From: Oscillospiraceae bacterium
GTDB taxonomy: Bacteria > Bacillota > Clostridia > Oscillospirales > CAG-272
Reading direction: 5' to 3'
Assembly: GCA_015064785.1 (NCBI GenBank)
Contig: SVRM01000016.1
Coordinates: forward strand, 1-47,950
DNA: 47,950 nucleotides
Shown here: positions 42,800 through 47,950 of the stretch, piece after piece
Numbering within the stretch: the stretch's first letter is position 1
Layout: the number at the start of each line of letters is the position of its first letter
The notes under the pieces: generated by a model
What the model saw: the letters and a program-made list of their open reading frames with translations, nothing else
Told to the model about the DNA's origin: nothing
The model's database searches: none
Position numbers and translations under genes: made by a program

Positions 42800-44284
42800 T
42801 TATGCTTCGATCAGCTTTAAGAACTTTGCATATGCATCGTCCCACATTGCCTTATCACCCTTGGGTTCGTAGTGTTCGATCTCAAAGGAGTTACGGACAA
42901 CCTCACGCGCTTCGGAAAGGTCCTTAATCTCACCGGAGGAAATTGCCTGAACGGCGATATTGCCGATTGCGGTTGCCTCGACAGGACCTGCGTAAACGGG
43001 ACGTTCGCACGCATCCGCGCACAGCTGACAGAGCGGTGCTTCCTTGGTACCGCCGCCGACAATGTTGATGAACGGAATGCGCTTGCCCTTCATATCGTCA
43101 ATGGCCTCAACCGACCACTTGTAGCGCAGTGCGAGAGAGTCAAAGATGGCACGGACGATTTCGCCCTCGTTTTCCGGCACGTGCTGACCGGTCTTCTTGC
43201 AGTATTCGCGGATGGCCTTCGGCAGGTTGCCGGGAACACCGAACGCGGGGTCGTCGGGATTGATGATGCACTGGCAGGGCTTGGATGCCATTGCCGCATT
43301 GGAAAGCTCGTCAAAGGAGAATGCCTTGCCTTCGCGCTTCCACTGACGGCGGGATTCCTGCTCGATCCACAGACCCATGATATTCTTGAGGAACCGGATG
43401 GAACCGCCGAAGCCGCCTTCGTTTGTGAAGTTGTAGCCAAAGGACTTGTCGGTGATGATCGGGGACATGGTTTCCGTACCCATCAGCGACCAGGTACCGG
43501 AGGAGATGAAGATGAAGTCCTCACCCTTAACTGCCGGAACTGCAACAACCGCAGATGCGGTGTCGTGCGCCGCAACATTGACGACGTTGGCGTTGATGTC
43601 ACCAAGCTCATCCTTGAGGGACTGGAGCAGCGGACCGACAACGGTACCTGGCTGTACAACTCGGGTGAACAGTCTTTCGGGAATCTTGAATGCATCAATG
43701 ACTTCCTTCGACCAGTCGCGGGTGTTTGCATCAAGCAGCGCACCGGTGGAGGCGATGGTATATTCGGTCTGCATCTTGCCGGTCAGGAAGTAGTTGAGAA
43801 GGTCGGGGATGAACAGCATCTTGTCGGCTGCCGCAACCAGTTCAGGATTGTCACGCAGTTCCGCCGCCAGCTGCCAGACGGTGTTGAAATCACAGAACTG
43901 GATGCCGGTGATGTCGTAAAGACGCTTTTTCGGCAGGAACTGTTCTGCGTAGTCCTGAATACCGACGGTACGGGTATCGCGGTAGTGTACAGGGTTGGTT
44001 AAGAGTTTACCGTGCTTGTCAAGCAGACCATAGTCAACACCCCAGGTATCGATACCGATGGTCTTGATGTCGCGGTCGTCTGACAGCGCACACTTGTTGA
44101 TTGCCTGCTTGATTTCGTGGAAAATACGCATGATATCCCAGTTGAAGGAGCCTGCGATGGTGACAGGTTCGGACGGGAAACGGTGATTTTCCTCAAGCGT
44201 AAACTGATTGCCGTCAAATTTGCCGATGATGCCGCGGCCGGAAGACGCGCCGAGGTCAATGGCAAGCATTTTTAATTCAGCCAT
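42800..44284 (-). CDS. rhaB: rhamnulokinase
   Basis: Phosphorylates L-rhamnulose at C1 in rhamnose breakdown. The 494-residue protein is a FGGY/ASKHA kinase with LAIDLGASSGRGIIG at the start, IGIDTWGVDYGLLD, VHYRDTRTVG, the long VAAHDTASAVVAVPA and SSGTWSLMGTE region, and NIVGGGTKEAPLCQLCAD near the end, a combination specific to RhaB. AAAGGA precedes the ATG. Rhamnose isomerase and aldolase are not in the window. It follows two solute-binding protein genes in the same direction. Confidence 0.92.
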   Translation of the reverse strand: MAELKMLAIDLGASSGRGIIGKFDGNQFTLEENHRFPSEPVTIAGSFNWDIMRIFHEIKQAINKCALSDDRDIKTIGIDTWGVDYGLLDKHGKLLTNPVHYRDTRTVGIQDYAEQFLPKKRLYDITGIQFCDFNTVWQLAAELRDNPELVAAADKMLFIPDLLNYFLTGKMQTEYTIASTGALLDANTRDWSKEVIDAFKIPERLFTRVVQPGTVVGPLLQSLKDELGDINANVVNVAAHDTASAVVAVPAVKGEDFIFISSGTWSLMGTETMSPIITDKSFGYNFTNEGGFGGSIRFLKNIMGLWIEQESRRQWKREGKAFSFDELSNAAMASKPCQCIINPDDPAFGVPGNLPKAIREYCKKTGQHVPENEGEIVRAIFDSLALRYKWSVEAIDDMKGKRIPFINIVGGGTKEAPLCQLCADACERPVYAGPVEATAIGNIAVQAISSGEIKDLSEAREVVRNSFEIEHYEPKGDKAMWDDAYAKFLKLIEA

Positions 44285-44314
44285 GTTGATAGTCCTTTCG
44301 TTGTATAAATGATT

Positions 44315-45748
44315 TTATTCGTTGGATTCCACAGCCTTGTAGAAGTTGTCGATGCACTTCTGTGCGCCCTTCTGGTTCTTGGCGAAATGCGATGCAATAT
44401 CACCGGTCTTCTTCTGGTAAACATGATGGGAAACAGAATAGACGAGACTGAACATCGCATTGTTATCAAGACCGAAATAGGTACGGCCCGCATCACAGTA
44501 AATGTCGTTGAAGATGATGTCAAGCATCTTGACGGATTCTTCATCACGGACAGACTTGGTGTTGAGGGAGATGTCGTAGTAGGTCGGGAGAACCAGCTCG
44601 CGGCTGTAGAAGTTGAGCATTTCCAGTGTCTGACCAACCATTTCCGGGTCAGCAACCGAGGACGGAATGCTGATAAACGAGCTGATATCATAACCGTTGT
44701 AGCGTTCCTGTGCTTCATCCCACTTCGGATAAGGAACAATACCGTACTCAACCTCACAGTCACGCAGATTGTCAAGGGACTTTGTTGTGTACTGAGAGAA
44801 CAGACAGCGATCCGTCTTCATATCAATGCCGCCGCCGAGCCATGCGTCACCGGAATTGTTGAAGAACTCATGCAGCGCCGTATAAACCTCCGAGGTATGC
44901 GGGGTATCAAGTGCAAGCACGATCTTGCCGTTTTCGTCCAGCGTTGTGACAGAGGAACCGAGGGAGAAGATGAAGGCATTCAGCTGCCAGTCCGCGCCGC
45001 AGGAGAAACCATAGATATCATTTTCATCCATTGTACCGTCACCGTTGACATCCTTTGTGACGATCTTGGACATTTCTGCCATCTTGTCAAGGGTCCACTT
45101 GCCGTCAATGACATCCTGATACGGTTCTTCCATATCAAATTCCGCAATCATACGCTTGTTAAAGGTAAAGCAGCCGACCGACGGAATGATAAATGCAGGC
45201 TTGGTCAGATAGATGTGACCGTTAACGGCCAGCATATCGTATGCGGACAGCTTCCAGTAATCGCGGTTCAGATCCACCGACGCAATTGCCAGCATATCAT
45301 AGCAAAGATTCTGGGAGACAAGCTTGGAGTTGCCGGTCATATCATGCGACAGAACAAGCTGAATGGCATCGTCCGCCGCTGCAACAGAATTCTGAACAAC
45401 CTTTGCGGTATCACCGACACCGATGGAGTCGTCAAACGTAATATCGATATTCAGATATTCCTCGGTTCTTGCAATGCGCTGATAGAGAACGTCGTTGTAG
45501 GCATCGCCATTTTCTTCCTCAGCATACAGTGCCGGTGCATAATACACCTGGAAGCCCTGAATGAGAACCTCTGCTCCGCCGTAGTCGGCAGAAGGAATTT
45601 CGGGTTTTGCCGCAGCTTCGGTCACAGCTTCGGTGGCAGCGTCAGTCGCCGCATCGGTTACGGCGGGAGTATTTGTGTCAGAACCGCAGGAGATCAGCGT
45701 ACCTGCCAGGATGCAGGCAGCAAGGAGTGCAGCGCTTACTTTTTTCAT
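44315..45748 (-). CDS. extracellular solute-binding lipoprotein (second tandem copy)
   Basis: A 477-residue lipoprotein of an ABC sugar importer (family 1-like). The signal AALLAACILAGTLISCGSD carries a lipobox ending in Cys near residue 21, followed by a Thr/Ala/Glu-rich linker. The body includes LYQRIARTEEYLNIDITFDD and a calcium-loop-like DVNGDGTMDENDIYG, common in such proteins. It is clearly paralogous to the next upstream gene (similar along the full length by eye). AGAGG precedes the ATG. No permease genes are in the window. The sugar may be rhamnose or a rhamnose-containing glycan, given rhaB 30 nt downstream. Confidence 0.85.
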   Translation of the reverse strand: MKKVSAALLAACILAGTLISCGSDTNTPAVTDAATDAATEAVTEAAAKPEIPSADYGGAEVLIQGFQVYYAPALYAEEENGDAYNDVLYQRIARTEEYLNIDITFDDSIGVGDTAKVVQNSVAAADDAIQLVLSHDMTGNSKLVSQNLCYDMLAIASVDLNRDYWKLSAYDMLAVNGHIYLTKPAFIIPSVGCFTFNKRMIAEFDMEEPYQDVIDGKWTLDKMAEMSKIVTKDVNGDGTMDENDIYGFSCGADWQLNAFIFSLGSSVTTLDENGKIVLALDTPHTSEVYTALHEFFNNSGDAWLGGGIDMKTDRCLFSQYTTKSLDNLRDCEVEYGIVPYPKWDEAQERYNGYDISSFISIPSSVADPEMVGQTLEMLNFYSRELVLPTYYDISLNTKSVRDEESVKMLDIIFNDIYCDAGRTYFGLDNNAMFSLVYSVSHHVYQKKTGDIASHFAKNQKGAQKCIDNFYKAVESNE

Positions 45749-45765
45749 GATCGTTACCTCTTTTT

Positions 45766-47202
45766 TTATTCGTTGCCGTCAACGGTACGGTAGAAAAGCT
45801 CGATGCATTTTTCCGCACCCTTGACATTCTTTGCATAGAAGGATGCAAAATCCACCGTTTTCTTACCATATACATGCTTGGAGATACTGTATACAAGATT
45901 CTGCATTGAGGAATTGTCTGTACCGAAGTATGTTCTTCCCGCGTCGCAGACAATGCCTTCAAAAATCAGATCAAGCATTTCAATCGATTCCTCATCTCTG
46001 ACCGATTTGGAATTAAGCTGAATGTCATAATAAGTCGGCATGACCATCTCGCGGCTGTAGAAATTCAGCATCTCCAGCGTTTTTCCGACCAGTTCGGGAT
46101 CTCTGACAGAGGAAGGAATATGAATAAATGCACTGATGTCGTAGCCGTAATAGCCCTCCTGCGCCTCATCGAGCTTTGGATACGGAACAATGCCGTATTC
46201 AACCTCGCAGTCACGCAGGGAATCCAGATTCTTGGTGCTGGACTGACGGAACAGGACACGACCGTCCTTCATGGACATTCCCTTACCGACAAACGCATCT
46301 CCGCTCTGGTTGAGAAATTCGTGCATGGCTTCAAATAACTCGACTGTACGTGGTGTATCCATAGAAAGCACAATGCGTCCGCTCTCATCCAGATCGGTTA
46401 CGACAAGATCAGATGCATAAATAAATGCGTTGAGATCCCAGTCACCCTGTGTCGCATAGCCGTAGATATCGTTTTCATCCATGGTGCCGTCACCGTTGGC
46501 ATCCTTGGTGGCCATTTTTGCCATTTCACGCAGAAGATCCAGTGTCCATGTACCGTTTTTCACCGCATTGTACGGCTCCTCCATGTCATAATCGGCGACC
46601 ATTTGCTTATTGAAGGTCAGACAGCCGACCGACGGAATGATGAACATGGGCTTTGTCAGATAAACATGACCGTTGACCGTCAGCTTTTCATAGGTATGGA
46701 ATTTCCAATAATCGCGTGACAGATCAACACTTTCAATCGATGCGATATCATAGCAGAGATTCTCACTGACAAGAGAACCGTTGCAGCGCATATCATGCGA
46801 CATCATCAGCTGAATGGCATCATCGCCGGAGGCAACATTGTTCTGTGCTGTTTTTGCAACATCCTTATGGGTGATCGAATCATCAAAAATGATATCAATG
46901 TTCAGATATTCTTCGGTTTTGGCAATACGCTGATAAATGACATCGTTGTAGGCATCACCATTTTCCTCAGCCGCAAAGACCGCAGGCGCATAATACACCT
47001 GGAAGCCCTGCAAGAAAATTTCTTTTCCGCCGTTGTCCTCGGCTTCAATATACGGCTTGACGGCAGCCTCGGTTACCGCCCCGGTAGTTCCTTCACCGCC
47101 TGCCGCATCCGTCACTGCCGGAGTACCGGTGTCGGAGCCGCAGGAAATCAGCGTACCTGCCAGAATGCAGGCAGCCAAAAACGCACAGCTGCTTTTCTTC
47201 AT
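45766..47202 (-). CDS. extracellular solute-binding lipoprotein (first tandem copy)
   Basis: A 478-residue lipoprotein paralogous to the one encoded next to it, only 17 nt away. The signal peptide is nearly the same (LAACILAGTLISCGSD lipobox), the linker differs in carrying a Gly-rich patch, and the body again has IYQRIAKTEEYLNIDIIFDD and DANGDGTMDENDIYG. AAGGAAC lies before the ATG. Tandem duplication is the simplest origin. It lies 32 nt after the sugar isomerase/epimerase gene, so the whole 41.5-48 kb segment is probably one operon that starts outside the window. Confidence 0.85.
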   Translation of the reverse strand: MKKSSCAFLAACILAGTLISCGSDTGTPAVTDAAGGEGTTGAVTEAAVKPYIEAEDNGGKEIFLQGFQVYYAPAVFAAEENGDAYNDVIYQRIAKTEEYLNIDIIFDDSITHKDVAKTAQNNVASGDDAIQLMMSHDMRCNGSLVSENLCYDIASIESVDLSRDYWKFHTYEKLTVNGHVYLTKPMFIIPSVGCLTFNKQMVADYDMEEPYNAVKNGTWTLDLLREMAKMATKDANGDGTMDENDIYGYATQGDWDLNAFIYASDLVVTDLDESGRIVLSMDTPRTVELFEAMHEFLNQSGDAFVGKGMSMKDGRVLFRQSSTKNLDSLRDCEVEYGIVPYPKLDEAQEGYYGYDISAFIHIPSSVRDPELVGKTLEMLNFYSREMVMPTYYDIQLNSKSVRDEESIEMLDLIFEGIVCDAGRTYFGTDNSSMQNLVYSISKHVYGKKTVDFASFYAKNVKGAEKCIELFYRTVDGNE

Positions 47203-47234
47203 ATCTTCTTGTTCCTTTTTATGTATTTGAAGAA

Positions 47235-47950
47235 TTACAGATAACGCTTGATGGCATCCGCCGCCGCGCCAAATGCTTCTTCGTTGGTCGCAAACTGATT
47301 CTTGACGAGATCGTCGTGTTTTGCCGCTTCCAGTGCTTCCAGACCGCCGAACACCTTGAGGTGCGGTTCGAGCGTGCAGAAGAACGTCTTATCGTAGGTC
47401 TTCAGATGACGGAACGTACCGTCGAAGTTGCCTGCACCCTCGCCTGCCGGGAAGATTTGGACTGTGCCGTCAGATGCATGACCCGCATCCTTGATGTGCA
47501 TATAGAAAATGTCATCGCAGAGGATGTTGAATGCGTACGGGAACGCTTCGATGTTCGCGGTGAGAAAGTTTGCGTGGTCAAAGACGCACTTGATTCTGCC
47601 CTCAAACGTCTTCAGAATGTCGACAACGCCCTCGACGGTTTCGCCGTAAATGCCGCGTTCGTTCTCATGGCAGAGGATCATGCCCTCCGCATCTGCAATT
47701 TCCAGCATCTTGCCGAGGCGTTCCATGACAGCATCACGGACCGGTGCCAGATTGTGGGTGTCATCAATATAGAAGGAGAACATACGGATGCGGTCACATT
47801 CGAGAATCTTTGCGATTTTGATGGTGTGACGGAGCTTGTCGAGATGCGCCTCAAAATCATCGGTCAGCTTGATCTTGCCGATCGGAGAACCGATGGAGGA
47901 AACGCCGATGCCTGCCGCCTTCAGCTTTGCATGGACTTCTTCTGCCTTGT
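47235..47950 (-). CDS. sugar phosphate isomerase/epimerase (TIM barrel), 5' end cut by window
   Basis: About 237 residues are visible; the frame is open to the window edge, so the N-terminus is missing. The protein belongs to the AP endonuclease 2-like TIM-barrel family: SSIGSPIGKI near the edge, ILCHENERG, CVFDHANFL, FYMHIKDAG and CTLEPHLKV give the expected Glu/Asp/His metal ligands. Members isomerise or epimerise sugars or inositols. An internal ATG at 47783 is not the real start, since the homologous sequence continues upstream of it. Its place ahead of the binding proteins and rhaB fits sugar catabolism. Confidence 0.85.
   Translation of the reverse strand, partial: KAEEVHAKLKAAGIGVSSIGSPIGKIKLTDDFEAHLDKLRHTIKIAKILECDRIRMFSFYIDDTHNLAPVRDAVMERLGKMLEIADAEGMILCHENERGIYGETVEGVVDILKTFEGRIKCVFDHANFLTANIEAFPYAFNILCDDIFYMHIKDAGHASDGTVQIFPAGEGAGNFDGTFRHLKTYDKTFFCTLEPHLKVFGGLEALEAAKHDDLVKNQFATNEEAFGAAADAIKRYL

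Noticed and set aside
46455..46520. Dockerin or EF-hand domain in the solute-binding proteins
   Set aside because: Only a single DxNxDGxxDxxD loop is present in each, and the surrounding sequence is ordinary binding-protein fold; dockerins have two such repeats.
1..47950. CRISPR arrays, tRNA or rRNA genes, prophage, transposase genes
   Set aside because: No regularly spaced direct repeats, cloverleaf or rRNA signature sequences, integrases or phage structural genes were seen on reading both strands.

Overview
The window (about 48 kb, moderately GC-rich, no rRNA or tRNA gene seen) looks like chromosome of an anaerobic, monoderm member of the Clostridia, perhaps an Oscillospirales-like gut lineage. 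Reasons: strong GGAGG-type ribosome binding sites, sigma-A promoters with TTGACA/TATAAT boxes, HPr kinase, CdaA/CdaR, HemZ, a SpoVB-like flippase, TagO-type glycosyl carrier transferase, an S-layer-homology (SLH) protein and lipoprotein solute-binding proteins. The species cannot be named from the sequence alone.

Layout. 1-1.5 kb: a CBM9-like protein translationally coupled to an AAC(3)-family acetyltransferase, closed by a small hairpin-rich repeat element. 1.7-4.6 kb (minus): a methyltransferase, glucokinase and HPr kinase, the last two with near-identical promoters. 4.8-7.1 kb (plus): trpS-tagO, followed by a REP-like palindromic insertion bounded by 12-bp direct repeats. 7.3-10.7 kb: mostly uncharacterised small genes, including a compact three-gene minus-strand unit, a YfcE-type phosphodiesterase and a small membrane protein. 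10.8-13.3 kb: a ClpC/ClpA-like double AAA+ ATPase with a non-ATG start and an altered second Walker B. 13.4-15.1 kb: a SpoVB/MurJ-type flippase whose ribosome binding site lies inside a terminator hairpin.

15.2-31.2 kb (minus) is one long co-directional run: cdaA-cdaR-FAD protein-rseC-recJ-relA-sialidase-like-dtd-hemZ-uridine kinase-like-punA-mtaD. It combines second-messenger synthesis (c-di-AMP, ppGpp), DNA repair, tRNA quality control and nucleoside salvage, and starts with a consensus promoter and an attenuator-like hairpin. 31.3-33.5 kb (plus): ispF, a CoaX-like protein with altered catalytic motifs and an ECF transporter S component. 33.5-36.9 kb (minus): a MacB/FtsX-type ABC exporter pair. 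36.9-38.6 kb (plus): ispD coupled to a protein with a possible PD-(D/E)XK nuclease core. 38.7-41.4 kb (minus): an isolated SLH protein gene. 41.5-48 kb (minus): a sugar-uptake and L-rhamnose module (sugar isomerase/epimerase, two tandem solute-binding lipoproteins, rhamnulokinase, acyltransferase-like protein).

I found no CRISPR array, integrase, transposase or prophage. The best leads are the altered Clp ATPase, the CoaX-like/ECF pair, the sialidase-fold gene inside the relA-dtd operon, the possible nuclease coupled to ispD, the three-gene unknown cluster and several RNA hairpins sitting on expression signals. Motif positions and starts were read by eye; no homology search was run.
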